Below, piece by piece: positions 17,349-26,164 of a stretch of DNA of 64,000 bases. Each line of letters opens with the position of its first letter. The first letter of the stretch is position 1. The position numbers and the translations under genes were made by a program. This DNA is from Hydrogenophilales bacterium 16-61-112 (GTDB lineage Bacteria > Pseudomonadota > Gammaproteobacteria > Burkholderiales > Thiobacillaceae). The stretch spans positions 28,332 through 92,331 of the forward strand of contig NCHD01000005.1 of the NCBI GenBank assembly GCA_002257045.1, read 5' to 3'. The notes under the pieces were generated by a model. The model did not search any database and had not been told where the DNA came from. It saw nothing but the letters and a program-made list of their open reading frames with translations.

Positions 17349-18524
17349 TTAATTGAGCTCCGGCTCGACTTCTGGTGCGAGTGTGCGCTGCACAGGGCGT
17401 CGCCCGACCTGAACCTTCAGCACCTGCGATTGCTGCTTGCGCGAGACGGTTAGCTGCGCCTCGGCGCCGGGTTGCAGGGCGGCAATCAGGTTGAGCAGGG
17501 TGGCAGAGTCGTTCACTTTCTTGCTGTTGACGGCCAGCAGGATGTCGCCCGGGCGGATGCCGCCGACTTCTGCCGGCCCGCCTTTCAATACGCCGGCGAT
17601 CAGCGCGCCTTCGACGGCCTTGAGGTTGAAAGAGGCGGCCAGTTCGGGCGACAGGTCCTGCACCTCGATGCCGACCCACCCGCGCGTGACGCCACCGGAC
17701 TGGATGATTTGTTCCATCACCTGGCGTGCAATGCTGACCGGAATGGCGAAGCCGATGCCTTGCGAGCCGCCGGTACGCGAATAGATTGCGCTGTTCACAC
17801 CGACCAGGTTGCCGTTTGCGTCGACCAGTGCGCCGCCCGAGTTGCCGGGGTTGATGGCGGCATCGGTCTGGATGAAGTTTTCGAAGGTATTGATGCCGAG
17901 GTGGGTGCGGCCGAGCGCGCTGACGATGCCCGCGGTGACGGTCTGGCCGACGCCGAACGGGTTGCCCACTGCCAGCACCCAGTCGCCGACCTTGAGGCTG
18001 TCGGCTTGGGCAAAAGTGATGGCGGGCAGCTGGTCGGCGTCGATTTTAAGCACGGCAAGGTCGGTCTCGGGATCCGTGCCGACCACGCGTGCGGGCAGGC
18101 TGCGGCCATCTGCCAGCGCGACCTGAATTTCGTCTGCGGCCTCAACCACATGGTGGTTGGTGAGGATGTAGCCGTTCGGGCTGACGATCACGCCCGACCC
18201 CAGGTTGGACGCCTGGCGCGGCCGCGCCTCCTGGCGGTCGCCAAAGAAATAGCGAAACACCGGATCCTGTTGCGCCGGGTGAGCCGGGCTGCGGATGGTT
18301 TGCTGGGTGAAAATATTGACCACCGCCGGGATGACTTTGGTTGCGGCGGTCGCAAACGATTCGCTGGGTTCGTGTCCTGCCGTTGCATGCTGCGCTTGCT
18401 GGATGGTGAGGCTTTGCGGCTGCGAAGACGTGTGCAAAAAATCAGGTTTGAACAAGGTGATGACGAACAATACACCCAGCGCCACGGTGGCGGATTGGGC
18501 GAAAAGCAACCAGATTTTGCGCAT
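17349..18524 (-). CDS. DegS/HtrA-type serine protease
   Basis: Trypsin-like protease of 391 residues, inner-membrane anchored by one N-terminal helix (about residues 5-25) with the catalytic part in the periplasm. The triad is visible: His in ILTNHHVVEA, Asp in ETDLAVLKID and Ser in INPGNSGGALVD. One PDZ domain follows (GWVGIEVQDLSPELA, GGIRPGDILLAVNSKKV). One PDZ plus an anchor matches DegS/AlgW, proteases that cut the anti-sigma factor RseA; no rseA or rpoE is nearby, so the precise role stays open. It is divergent from petABC. Confidence 0.9.
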   Translation of the reverse strand: MRKIWLLFAQSATVALGVLFVITLFKPDFLHTSSQPQSLTIQQAQHATAGHEPSESFATAATKVIPAVVNIFTQQTIRSPAHPAQQDPVFRYFFGDRQEARPRQASNLGSGVIVSPNGYILTNHHVVEAADEIQVALADGRSLPARVVGTDPETDLAVLKIDADQLPAITFAQADSLKVGDWVLAVGNPFGVGQTVTAGIVSALGRTHLGINTFENFIQTDAAINPGNSGGALVDANGNLVGVNSAIYSRTGGSQGIGFAIPVSIARQVMEQIIQSGGVTRGWVGIEVQDLSPELAASFNLKAVEGALIAGVLKGGPAEVGGIRPGDILLAVNSKKVNDSATLLNLIAALQPGAEAQLTVSRKQQSQVLKVQVGRRPVQRTLAPEVEPELN

Positions 18525-18680
18525 AGTGATTAAGTTTCAGTGACTTGGCGTAAATTGCCGCGGCACGATTATAGCCGTGGCTATGCCGTGCACTAGCGAA
18601 TACCCATGACGGGCTTCCGGAGAGGGCAGCAAATTGGTTAGAATATTGGTTTTATCGCAACACGTTCAGGTCAGGTAATC

Positions 18681-19286
18681 ATGAGCCAGGAAGTTGATGG
18701 ACACAAAATGAACCCCAGTAAACGCAAATTTCTGATTGCCGCAACCAGTGCAGTCGGCGGTGTTGCTGCTGCGGCCGTCGTTATCCCCATGGTGCTCAGC
18801 ATGCAGCCGAGCCAGCGTGCCAAGGCTGCAGGCGCGCCGGTCGAGGTGGATATCAGCAAGGTTGAGCCGGGCATGCTGCTGACGGTCGAATGGCGTGGCA
18901 AGCCGGTGTGGATCGTCAATCGCACCAAGGAAATGCTCGCCAAGTTGCCCACCATCGATGGCATGCTGACCGATCCAAAAAGCGAGCAGCCGCAACAGCC
19001 GGCTTATTGCACCAATTCCACCCGCTCAATCAAGCCGGAATACCTGGTTGCGGTCGGTATTTGCACGCACCTGGGGTGTTCGCCGACTTTCCGTCCGGAA
19101 GTGGGTGCTGCCGATCTGGGCGGAGACTGGCCGGGCGGCTTTTTCTGCCCCTGCCATGGCTCGCGTTTTGACCTTGCCGCACGCGTCTTCAAGAATGTCC
19201 CCGCCCCGACCAATCTGGTCATTCCGCCTCATCAATACCTCAGCGACGCCAAACTGCTGATCGGTGTGGACGCAAAAGGAGCTTAA
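18681..19286 (+). CDS. petA: ubiquinol-cytochrome c reductase iron-sulfur subunit
   Basis: Rieske protein of the bc1 complex, 201 residues. A twin-arginine-like N-terminal region (SKRKFLIAATSAVGG) precedes a membrane helix. The 2Fe-2S ligands are in CTHLGC and CPCHGS. It takes electrons from ubiquinol on the periplasmic face. It is first in petABC, 3 bp before petB. The ATG is preceded by a purine-rich stretch (CAGGTAATC region). Confidence 0.96.
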   Translation: MSQEVDGHKMNPSKRKFLIAATSAVGGVAAAAVVIPMVLSMQPSQRAKAAGAPVEVDISKVEPGMLLTVEWRGKPVWIVNRTKEMLAKLPTIDGMLTDPKSEQPQQPAYCTNSTRSIKPEYLVAVGICTHLGCSPTFRPEVGAADLGGDWPGGFFCPCHGSRFDLAARVFKNVPAPTNLVIPPHQYLSDAKLLIGVDAKGA

Positions 19287-19289
19287 AGA

Positions 19290-20525
19290 ATGTCTGCCCT
19301 GCAAAAAATGATGGGTTGGGTCGATGACCGATTCCCGCTCACCGCAACGTACAAGGCGCACCTGTCCGAGTATTACGCACCCAAAAACTTCAACTTCTGG
19401 TATTTCTTCGGCTCGCTGGCGCTGCTGGTGCTGGTGCTGCAGATCGTCACCGGCATTTTCCTGACCATGAACTACAAGCCGGACGCAGAACTGGCTTTTG
19501 CTTCCGTCGAGTACATCATGCGCGACGTCGACTGGGGCTGGCTGATTCGCTACATGCACTCCACCGGCGCGTCGATGTTCTTTGTCGTCGTCTATCTGCA
19601 CATGTTCCGCGGCCTGATGTACGGTTCCTACCGCAAGCCGCGCGAACTGATCTGGATTTTTGGCGTGATGATCTATCTGGCACTGATGGCCGAAGCCTTC
19701 CTCGGTTACCTGCTGCCTTGGGGTCAGATGTCTTACTGGGGCGCCCAGGTGATCGTCAACCTGTTCGCCGCCGTGCCCTTTATCGGTGAAGACCTGTCGA
19801 TCTGGATTCGTGGCGACTACGTCATTGGTGACGCCACGCTGAACCGCTTCTTCGCTTTCCACGTCATTGCCCTGCCGCTGGTGCTGCTGGGCCTGGTGGT
19901 GGTGCACCTGGTGGCGCTGCACGAAGTCGGTTCCAACAACCCCGATGGTGTCGAGATCAAGAAACACAAGGATCCGGTCACCCACATTCCGCTTGATGGC
20001 ATTCCTTTCCACCCGTACTACACGGTGAAGGACATCGTGGGTGTGATCGTCTTCCTGATGGTTTTCTCGGCGATCCTGTTCTTCGCGCCGGAAATGGGCG
20101 GCTACTTCCTCGAAGCAGCCAACTTCGTGCCGGCCGATCCGCTGAAGACACCGGAGCACATCGCGCCGTTGTGGTACTTCACCCCGTTCTACGCGATTCT
20201 GCGTGCGGTGCCGCCGCTGTTTGGCTCGCAGTTCCCCGGCGTGGTGGCAATGGGCATGTCGATCGTGCTGATGTTCTTCCTTCCGTGGCTGGACCGCAGC
20301 AAGGTCAAGTCGATCCGCTATCGCGGTCCGATTTACAAAGTCGCACTGGCGTTGTTCATCATCTCCTTTATCGGCTTGGGCTATCTTGGCCTGCTGCCGT
20401 CCACTCCGGTGGCGACGATTTTTGCCCAGGTATTCTCAGTGATTTACTTCCTGTTTTTCCTGCTGATGCCCTGGTATACCTCGATTGATAAAACCAAACC
20501 GGAACCAGAAAGGGTGACTGGCTAA
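19290..20525 (+). CDS. petB: ubiquinol-cytochrome c reductase cytochrome b
   Basis: Membrane core of the bc1 complex, 411 residues. Family features include NFWYFFGSLALLVLVLQIVT, the heme ligands in YMHSTGASMFFVVVYLHMFR and in FFAFHVIALPLVLLGLVVVH, the Qo-site segment LLPWGQMSYWGAQV, and the PEWY-equivalent loop near IAPLWYFTPFYAIL. It is directly followed by petC with no gap. Confidence 0.97.
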   Translation: MSALQKMMGWVDDRFPLTATYKAHLSEYYAPKNFNFWYFFGSLALLVLVLQIVTGIFLTMNYKPDAELAFASVEYIMRDVDWGWLIRYMHSTGASMFFVVVYLHMFRGLMYGSYRKPRELIWIFGVMIYLALMAEAFLGYLLPWGQMSYWGAQVIVNLFAAVPFIGEDLSIWIRGDYVIGDATLNRFFAFHVIALPLVLLGLVVVHLVALHEVGSNNPDGVEIKKHKDPVTHIPLDGIPFHPYYTVKDIVGVIVFLMVFSAILFFAPEMGGYFLEAANFVPADPLKTPEHIAPLWYFTPFYAILRAVPPLFGSQFPGVVAMGMSIVLMFFLPWLDRSKVKSIRYRGPIYKVALALFIISFIGLGYLGLLPSTPVATIFAQVFSVIYFLFFLLMPWYTSIDKTKPEPERVTG

Positions 20526-21266
20526 ATGAAACGCTTGAAGAACTTTCTTTTATTGCTGGCGGCTGCTCCCGTTCTGGCTTTTGCATCGGGCGCGGGTCCT
20601 CATCTCGATAAAGCCCCGGTCAACCTGGCCGATCAGGATTCGTTGCAGCGTGGCGCACGTATGTTCGTCAATTACTGTCTTAACTGTCATAGCGCCAGCG
20701 CCATGCGTTACTCGCGCTTGCAGGACATTGGCCTGAGCGAAGACCAGATCAAGGAGAACCTGCTGTTTGCCAGCGAAAAGCCGGGCGAACTGATGAAAAT
20801 CAGCATGCCCAAGGCTGAAGCCAAGGCCTGGTTTGGTGCTGCGCCTCCCGACCTCAGCGTGATTGCCCGTTCGCGCGGAGCAGACTGGTTGTATACCTAT
20901 CTGCGCGGCTTTTACCGCGACGACAGCCGCGCCACTGGCTGGAACAACACCGTGTTCGACAAGGTCGGCATGCCGCATGTGATGTGGAGCCTGCAGGGTG
21001 AACAGATTGCTCACTACAAGACCGTTGTCGATCATGAAGGCAAGGAGACGCATGTCTTCGATCGCTTTGAGTTGATCAAGCCCGGCACAGTCACCCTGGC
21101 AGAGTACGATGCCCAGGTCGGCGATCTGGTCAACTACCTGGTCTGGATGGGCGAGCCTGCGCAGCTTCAGCGTAAAAAGCTGGGCATCATCGTTCTGGTG
21201 TTTCTGGGGATCTTCTTCGTGGTGGCCTACTACCTGAAGAAAGAGTTCTGGAAAGACATACACTGA
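20526..21266 (+). CDS. petC: ubiquinol-cytochrome c reductase cytochrome c1
   Basis: Cytochrome c1, 246 residues: signal peptide (FLLLLAAAPVLAFASG), heme c site CLNCH at about residue 53, the distal Met region in PHVMWSLQGEQ and a C-terminal membrane anchor (IIVLVFLGIFFVVAYYLKKEF). It passes electrons from the Rieske protein to a soluble cytochrome c. Stop and start codons are adjacent to petB. A perfect 13-bp hairpin follows. Confidence 0.96.
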   Translation: MKRLKNFLLLLAAAPVLAFASGAGPHLDKAPVNLADQDSLQRGARMFVNYCLNCHSASAMRYSRLQDIGLSEDQIKENLLFASEKPGELMKISMPKAEAKAWFGAAPPDLSVIARSRGADWLYTYLRGFYRDDSRATGWNNTVFDKVGMPHVMWSLQGEQIAHYKTVVDHEGKETHVFDRFELIKPGTVTLAEYDAQVGDLVNYLVWMGEPAQLQRKKLGIIVLVFLGIFFVVAYYLKKEFWKDIH

Positions 21267-21283
21267 TCCTGCTTGCTCGTTAG

Positions 21284-21314
21284 TCAACAGCCGGACTGTG
21301 TCCGGCTGTTGACG
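21284..21314 (+). terminator. hairpin after petC
   Basis: GTCAACAGCCGGA / TCCGGCTGTTGAC, 13 perfect pairs around a 5-nt loop, 18 nt after the petC stop. There is only a weak T tract, so it may be a leaky terminator before sspA or an RNA-processing stem. Confidence 0.65.
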
Positions 21315-21360
21315 TTTAAAGCATCAAACACACGCAACATCACAACTAGGGACCCCCGCC

Positions 21361-21778
21361 ATGATGACCTTGTACTCAGGCAGCACTTGCCCTTACAGCC
21401 ACCGCTGCCGCATCGTCCTGTTTGAAAAAGACATGGACTTTGAAGTCATCGATGGTGCTGTTCAACTTCGAGCATGACCTGTTCACCCACGTCGACACCC
21501 TGCAGCATTCGCTCGGCAAGGCATCCGACAAAGCGCGTGTGGAAATTCGTGACAGCCTGTCGCAACTGTCGCCCATCCTCACCAAGCAGAAGTACCTGAT
21601 GAACGACGAGTTCTCCATGCTGGACGTAGCCATTGCGCCGCTGTTGTGGCGGCTCGAGCATTACGGCATCGAACTGCCCAAGGTTGCCGCACCGGTACTC
21701 AAATACCGCGAGCGACTGTTCAGCCGTCCTGCTTTCATCAGTGCGCTGACGCCGACCGAAAAAGCGCTGCGCAAGTAA
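21361..21778 (+). pseudogene. sspA: stringent starvation protein A, internal deletion with frameshift
   Basis: GST-fold RNA-polymerase-associated regulator, broken. The start (MMTLYSGSTCPYSHRCRIVL, to about EVID) is a normal SspA N-terminus. The C-terminal part, from VLFNFEHDLFTHVDTLQHSL to PTEKALRK, is also normal but lies in another frame. The join falls near 21452-21457, where ATCGATG runs straight into GTGCTGTTC; the second half of the thioredoxin-like domain and the linker (roughly 190 nt against a family length near 203 residues) are missing. The site after petABC and before sspB is the usual one. It could be a real lesion or an assembly error. Confidence 0.85.
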
Positions 21779-21795
21779 TCAAACGGGGATAGCGG

Positions 21796-22203
21796 GTGGC
21801 CGACCTTTCAACCAAGCCTTATCTGATTCGTGCCCTGTATGAGTGGTGCACGGATTCGGGTTACACCCCGCAACTTCTGGTTTCGGTGGATGCGCACACC
21901 CGGGTGCCGATGGGTTTCGTAAAAGATGGCCAGATTGTGCTGAATGTCAGCGCAGGCGCCACCCGCAACCTTATGCTGGATAACGACTGGATCCAGTTTT
22001 CCGCGCGTTTTGGCGGCGTTTCCCATGAAATTTCTATCCCGGTTGAACGGGTAGCGGCCATTTTTGCGCGTGAAAACGGCCAGGGGCTGCATTTCGAGCC
22101 TGTCGATGCCGTTCCGCCACCGCCCGATCAGGTGGCGCCTGAACCCACCGGCGAAGCGCCCGTTCCGCCCAAAGGCAGACCCTCGCTTAAAGTCGTCAAG
22201 TAA
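21796..22203 (+). CDS. sspB: ClpXP protease specificity-enhancing factor
   Basis: SspB adaptor, 135 residues, delivering ssrA-tagged proteins to ClpXP. GTG start 17 nt after the sspA reading frame. The globular domain is seen in KPYLIRALYEWCTDSGYTPQ, the nucleotide-independent peptide groove near GFVKDGQIVLNVSAGATRNL, and SIPVERVAAIFARENGQGL. The C-terminal RPSLKVVK is the ClpX-binding tail. It appears intact although sspA is broken. Confidence 0.95.
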   Translation: MADLSTKPYLIRALYEWCTDSGYTPQLLVSVDAHTRVPMGFVKDGQIVLNVSAGATRNLMLDNDWIQFSARFGGVSHEISIPVERVAAIFARENGQGLHFEPVDAVPPPPDQVAPEPTGEAPVPPKGRPSLKVVK

Positions 22204-22243
22204 TTCTTCAACTTGCGTGCGGGATCGTTATAATCTCGCCCGC

Positions 22244-22318
22244 GCCGCTTTAGCTCAGGGGTAGAGCAACCGCCTTGTAAGCGGTAGGTCGTCAGTTCGA
22301 ATCCGACAAGCGGCACCA
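22244..22318 (+). tRNA. tRNA-Thr (anticodon TGT)
   Basis: Full cloverleaf: acceptor GCCGCTT / AAGCGGC, anticodon stem ACCGC / GCGGT with loop CTTGTAA (anticodon TGT), T-arm with TTCGAAT, encoded CCA. A TATAAT box lies at 22229-22234. The 3' end serves as attachment site for the element that follows; its own terminator seems displaced to 29451. Confidence 0.97.
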
Positions 22319-22320
22319 CT
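22296..22320 (+). repeat. attL: tRNA-Thr 3' end
   Basis: TTCGAATCCGACAAGCGGCA and the next few bases, the T-arm and acceptor end of tRNA-Thr. A degraded copy occurs at 29412-29435. Integrases of this family commonly use tRNA 3' ends. Confidence 0.6.
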
Positions 22321-22505
22321 AATACGTTTCACCCAGCATCATGAAGTAACCGGAACCCGCATCTAGCAATGGATTGCGGGTTTTTTGTTGTTTCACGCCG
22401 CAACATGGCATAGCATGGAAATACCGTCTATCTGACGGTACGTATGCGCGGTATGTGACATGCCGTCAAATCGCCTACCGCCAAAACCCGTGAAAGGTAA
22501 CTGCC

Positions 22506-23735
22506 ATGCCGCTATCCGACCAGGCAGCAAAGAAAGCCAAGCCAGCCGACAAGCCCTACAAGATGACCGATGAAAAGGGGCTGTATCTGCTGGTGAATGC
22601 TGCCGGCAAGTATTGGCGGATGGATTACCGCCACGATGGCAAGCGCAAGACTCTGGCGCTGGGGGTCTATCCAGACGTGAGCCTTGCCCGCGCCCGTGAG
22701 AAGCGCGACGAAGCCCGCACCCTGCTGGCGGATGGCACAGACCCAAGCGAAGCGCGCAAGCATCGCAAGCTGGCTGATATGGCCGCCAGTGCAAACAGTT
22801 TTGAGGCCGTCGCACGTGAATGGCACGCTGGCAAGTCGAAGTCGTGGGCGAAGGTGACAGCCGACAAAGCCATGACCCACCTGCAAGCCTATGCATTCCC
22901 CGAGGTGGGGCACTTGCCTGTCGCCAGCGTAAAGGCGGCACACCTGCTGGCGATGCTGCGCAAGATTGAGTCCAAGGGCATCGCCTACACCGCCACCCGC
23001 TTGCGGGAAATGTGCGGGCAGGTATTCCGTTATGCCGTGGCGACCGGCAGGGCGGAAGATAACCCGGCTGCGCACCTGCTGGGGGCAATGCAAAAGCCCG
23101 CCACCACCCACCGGCCAGCCATTACCGAACGGCGCGAGTTTGGCGCTTTCCTGCGTGATCTGCGGGCGGCCACCGGCTTTGAGCCTGTTACACGGTATGC
23201 GGCCTATTTCGCCATGCTGACGATGGTGCGGGCGCAAGAGTTTCGCTTTGCACGCTGGGAGGAAATAGACGTTGAGGCGCGGGAATGGAAAGTGCCAGCG
23301 CATCGTATGAAGGTCGGCAAGACACTGCCAGCGCACACCGTTCCCTTGTCACGACAGGCGCTTGAGTTGCTGGACGAACTGCGCTTGCTGACCGGACACA
23401 CCCCATTTCTGTTTCCCAAGTCCAAGGGCTACGGCGAAGCCGAAGTCATATCCGAAAACACCGTCGGCAAGCTGTTGAACAATCTGGGCTACCAAGGCCG
23501 CCAGTGCGTGCATGGCTTTCGCGCGTCGGCGCGCTCGATCCTGAGCGAGCAGGGTTGGAGTGTGGAAGCGATGGAACGCCAGTTAGACCACAAGGAAGCC
23601 AGCGGCACCGTGGCAGCCTACGCCCGCAGCCAGCATCTGCCCGAGCGGCGCAAGATGATGCAGCAATGGGCTGATACCTGCGACGCGCTTGAGGCGGGTG
23701 GGGAAGTGATAACGCTGCATGACAAGACGGCGTGA
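22506..23735 (+). CDS. tyrosine-type site-specific integrase
   Basis: Phage-type integrase, 409 residues. The N-terminus is the DUF4102 arm-binding domain (GLYLLVNAAGKYWRMDYRHD, LALGVYPDVSLARAREKRDE). The catalytic part has the first Arg in TMVRAQEFRFARW, H-x-x-R in HGFRASARS, and an LDH motif before the tyrosine in AAYARSQH. It sits 188 bp from tRNA-Thr and presumably integrates at that tRNA's 3' end. Confidence 0.93.
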   Translation: MPLSDQAAKKAKPADKPYKMTDEKGLYLLVNAAGKYWRMDYRHDGKRKTLALGVYPDVSLARAREKRDEARTLLADGTDPSEARKHRKLADMAASANSFEAVAREWHAGKSKSWAKVTADKAMTHLQAYAFPEVGHLPVASVKAAHLLAMLRKIESKGIAYTATRLREMCGQVFRYAVATGRAEDNPAAHLLGAMQKPATTHRPAITERREFGAFLRDLRAATGFEPVTRYAAYFAMLTMVRAQEFRFARWEEIDVEAREWKVPAHRMKVGKTLPAHTVPLSRQALELLDELRLLTGHTPFLFPKSKGYGEAEVISENTVGKLLNNLGYQGRQCVHGFRASARSILSEQGWSVEAMERQLDHKEASGTVAAYARSQHLPERRKMMQQWADTCDALEAGGEVITLHDKTA

Positions 23736-23783
23736 TGTTACTTGCGAAACGGACAATTGTGTCCGACAATGCGGGGCAGGGTC

Positions 23784-23999
23784 ATGAAAGGTAGCGAGTT
23801 CATCAAACGGGTTCAAAAACTTGCCAAGGCGCGTGGCGTGCTGTGTTCATGGCACGCCGACATGGGAAAAGGTTCGCATGGCGTACTGAAGTTTGGTGAC
23901 GCTAGAACCGTCGTCCGCAACCCCAAAGACGAACTCAAGACCGGCACCTATCACGCCATGCTGAAGCAACTCGAACTGACCGAGAAAGACCTGTTCTAG
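23784..23999 (+). CDS. hicA: HicA-like toxin
   Basis: Small dsRBD-fold mRNA-interferase type toxin, 71 residues. The start at 23784 gives MKGSEFIKRVQKLAKARGV; the catalytic His is in GSHGVLKF, and the end ELKTGTYHAMLKQLELTEKD is typical for HicA. hicB follows after 9 bp with a clear AGGAG site. Expression would be held off by the partner. Confidence 0.85.
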   Translation: MKGSEFIKRVQKLAKARGVLCSWHADMGKGSHGVLKFGDARTVVRNPKDELKTGTYHAMLKQLELTEKDLF

Positions 24000-24008
24000 G
24001 AGAACACC

Positions 24009-24437
24009 ATGCAGCGATTCGCTTATCCGGTTGCACTCACGCCCGACGCAGCCGACGGCGGCTTTACCGTCACTTGTCGGGATATTCCTGAAGCCATTAC
24101 CCAAGGCGATGATTGGGAGTCTGCTATCGAAGCCGCAGAAGGCGCGCTAGAGGCAGCCGTTGAAATGCGCATCGCCGACAGCATGGTCATCCCCTTGCCG
24201 AGCAAGCCGCGCAAGGACGAGCAACTTATCGGGTTGCCGGTGGCTATAGCCATGAAGGCCGCCATTTACCTGGCAATGGCCGAGCAGGGGGTGAGCAAGT
24301 CTGATCTTGCGCGGCGTATGCAGCTTGACGAGAAGGAAGCGCGGCGCATCCTCGATCCCCGGCACGCTACCCGTGTGGGCACGCTGGAACGTGCGCTGCA
24401 CGCCTTGGGCAAGCGGGCGGAAGTGGTGGTGGCGTGA
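24009..24437 (+). CDS. hicB: HicB-like antitoxin
   Basis: Antitoxin of 142 residues with the HicB fold FAYPVALTPDAADGGFTVTC and DIPEAITQGDDWESAIEAA, followed by a C-terminal helix-turn-helix (GVSKSDLARRMQLDEKEARR) that probably represses the operon. It neutralises HicA. The next gene starts at or just after its stop codon. Confidence 0.88.
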   Translation: MQRFAYPVALTPDAADGGFTVTCRDIPEAITQGDDWESAIEAAEGALEAAVEMRIADSMVIPLPSKPRKDEQLIGLPVAIAMKAAIYLAMAEQGVSKSDLARRMQLDEKEARRILDPRHATRVGTLERALHALGKRAEVVVA

Positions 24438-24475
24438 TGCTTTCCGTTTACTCTTTGCTTGAAGGGGTTGGAACG

Positions 24476-24778
24476 ATGAAAACTCTGTCGGAAGTTAAAG
24501 CTGGTCTATTGAAGGACACGGCTACCCGCGAATCTTATGCAGCACTGGAAGACGAATTTTCCATCGCGCACGAACTCATCGCTGCCCGCCTGAAGGCCGG
24601 GCTGACGCAGATCGAAGTCGCCGAGCGCATGGGCACCAAGCAATCCGTTATCGCCCGAATGGAAAGCGGCCGAACGCTACCTTCGCTGCGCACGCTGTCA
24701 CGTTACGCACAGGCGATAGGTTTCACGGCGACGGTGAAGCTGACGCGGGATCGGCCGGACAGGAAAACCGCCGCCTGA
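24476..24778 (+). CDS. XRE-family regulator, orphan antitoxin-like
   Basis: A 100-residue protein with a helix-turn-helix (LKAGLTQIEVAERMGTKQSV). The N-terminal part, TATRESYAALEDEFSIAHEL, matches HigA-type antitoxins that usually follow a RelE/HigB toxin. Here no such toxin is present; hicAB lies upstream instead. GAAGGGG precedes the ATG at 24476; an earlier GTG/ATG at 24434-24437 overlaps hicB and is less likely. Confidence 0.82.
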   Translation: MKTLSEVKAGLLKDTATRESYAALEDEFSIAHELIAARLKAGLTQIEVAERMGTKQSVIARMESGRTLPSLRTLSRYAQAIGFTATVKLTRDRPDRKTAA

Positions 24779-24891
24779 TTACATCGAAGCGCATAACGAG
24801 TTTGCTACGCCTAGCCCGACGGGGCGAAAACCGGGACACCCTTACCCGGCTGGCGTGGCTTCTGCTTAGGGGGCGTGAAAGGGAGCGCAAT

Positions 24892-25821
24892 ATGGAAAAA
24901 AAAGAACCTTCAACAATTCTTGAGCGATTGTCGAAAGAAGGCTTCCCGTTGTCGCAACTTTATGCGGCAAGAGGCAACGCTAACAGTGCGCCGCTTGCTG
25001 ATTTGATCCTAGCAAGTGAGCAGATCATGGAACAGTCTATGGAGCCATGGACCTTCAAAAGCTTGGCGCAAAACGGTCGCGAAGAGTTTATTCGCACCGG
25101 CCAGATTTATGAGTTCGATAGGTGGGAGCGGAATGCACAAAGGAGTTTCGCCGAGTGCATAGGCCGTTATATCTATTACGAAGAGGCGGAAGGGCTGTTA
25201 TTTTTCGTTAGAGATGGACACGGGAAATTTCGCGTGGCCCAGCCTGGTGATGAGGCTTATGACTTCGTCAGACGATTAAACAAAGAAGGGTCTGTATCTG
25301 ATTTACGATTTATGAAGGCCCCAACTTGGGCGGAAGAATTGTTTCTTGGGCTGCATAATTTTGAAGCCTACAAATTGATCTGGTATGACAATTCAGGGGC
25401 AGATTGCGAGGCGGCAAAAAAGCTGAAGTCAGATACGGTGATTCGTGAAACTTTGCGAAGAATGGGTAAGGTGACTGGCCTACCAATAACGAATGAAATG
25501 GTGGATACGGCCTCCCAGATGCCGGGCGAAATGCGTAGAGACCACGAGGCGGCGTCTGAAACAGATTCGAGCGATGTATGCAGCACTGTAACGGTCACAC
25601 TTCCCCATATGACACAGGCGCTTGCTGCCATATTTGAAATCATGCGGGACAACTGGACGGATTGCGACCCTAGACGATTACCTAAGCAAGTTAACATCGC
25701 CCGAGAAATCGACAGGGCGCTTGGGTGGGGTAAGAGCGGCGATCTAAATGAAGACCCTTCAAGGAATGCCAAGGTAGTCGCCCAAATAATCAAACCGGAC
25801 GTCACGCCTGACACTGAATAG
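24892..25821 (+). CDS. hypothetical protein of the integrative element
   Basis: A 309-residue soluble protein I do not recognise. GC content is lower than in its neighbours. The C-terminal part (MTQALAAIFEIMRDNWTDCD, RLPKQVNIAREIDRALGWG, SRNAKVVAQIIKPD) resembles short accessory proteins often found beside integrases, and the N-terminal two thirds are alpha/beta with no obvious motif. A start at 24892 after GGGAGCG is chosen; the frame is open from 24802. It stands alone in orientation with the rest of the element. Function unknown. Confidence 0.6.
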   Translation: MEKKEPSTILERLSKEGFPLSQLYAARGNANSAPLADLILASEQIMEQSMEPWTFKSLAQNGREEFIRTGQIYEFDRWERNAQRSFAECIGRYIYYEEAEGLLFFVRDGHGKFRVAQPGDEAYDFVRRLNKEGSVSDLRFMKAPTWAEELFLGLHNFEAYKLIWYDNSGADCEAAKKLKSDTVIRETLRRMGKVTGLPITNEMVDTASQMPGEMRRDHEAASETDSSDVCSTVTVTLPHMTQALAAIFEIMRDNWTDCDPRRLPKQVNIAREIDRALGWGKSGDLNEDPSRNAKVVAQIIKPDVTPDTE

Positions 25822-25939
25822 CGCGCGAAACAGGGCACCATGACCCGCTTCCGTGCCCTGCGCACGGAACATAAGAATACGCCATGCATTGCCAAGCCAT
25901 TGTGTGCGCTTGGCTGCTTTTCCACGAAAGGGAAACAGC

Positions 25940-26152
25940 ATGGCGAATCAAATCGCTCCCAACCTCGACACCCTGCCGGACTCCGGCTTCATTTCCTGTA
26001 ACACGCTTGCAGCCGCACTCGAAACCAGCCTCACAACGATATGGCGCTGGTCGAAATCTGGCAGGCTGCCAAAACCACACCGCCTGGGTGAAGGAACTAC
26101 CCGCTGGCGTGTTGGCGAAGTACGCGAAGCACTCTCAAAGCTGGCAGCCTGA
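25940..26152 (+). CDS. AlpA/excisionase-type DNA-binding protein
   Basis: A 70-residue protein with a MerR-like helix-turn-helix: GFISCNTLAAALETSLTTIW, RWSKSGRLPKPHRLGEGTTR and a C-terminal WRVGEVREALSKLA. It corresponds to the AlpA group that regulates or excises prophage-like elements. GAAAGGGAAAC precedes the ATG. First of a tight row of small genes running to 28225. Confidence 0.8.
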   Translation: MANQIAPNLDTLPDSGFISCNTLAAALETSLTTIWRWSKSGRLPKPHRLGEGTTRWRVGEVREALSKLAA

Positions 26153-26164
26153 GCGGAGCCGACC

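Noticed and set aside
19026..20159. 377-codon open frame on the minus strand opposite petA and petB
   Set aside because: Low-complexity His/Gln/Asp-rich translation, antisense to well-conserved genes.
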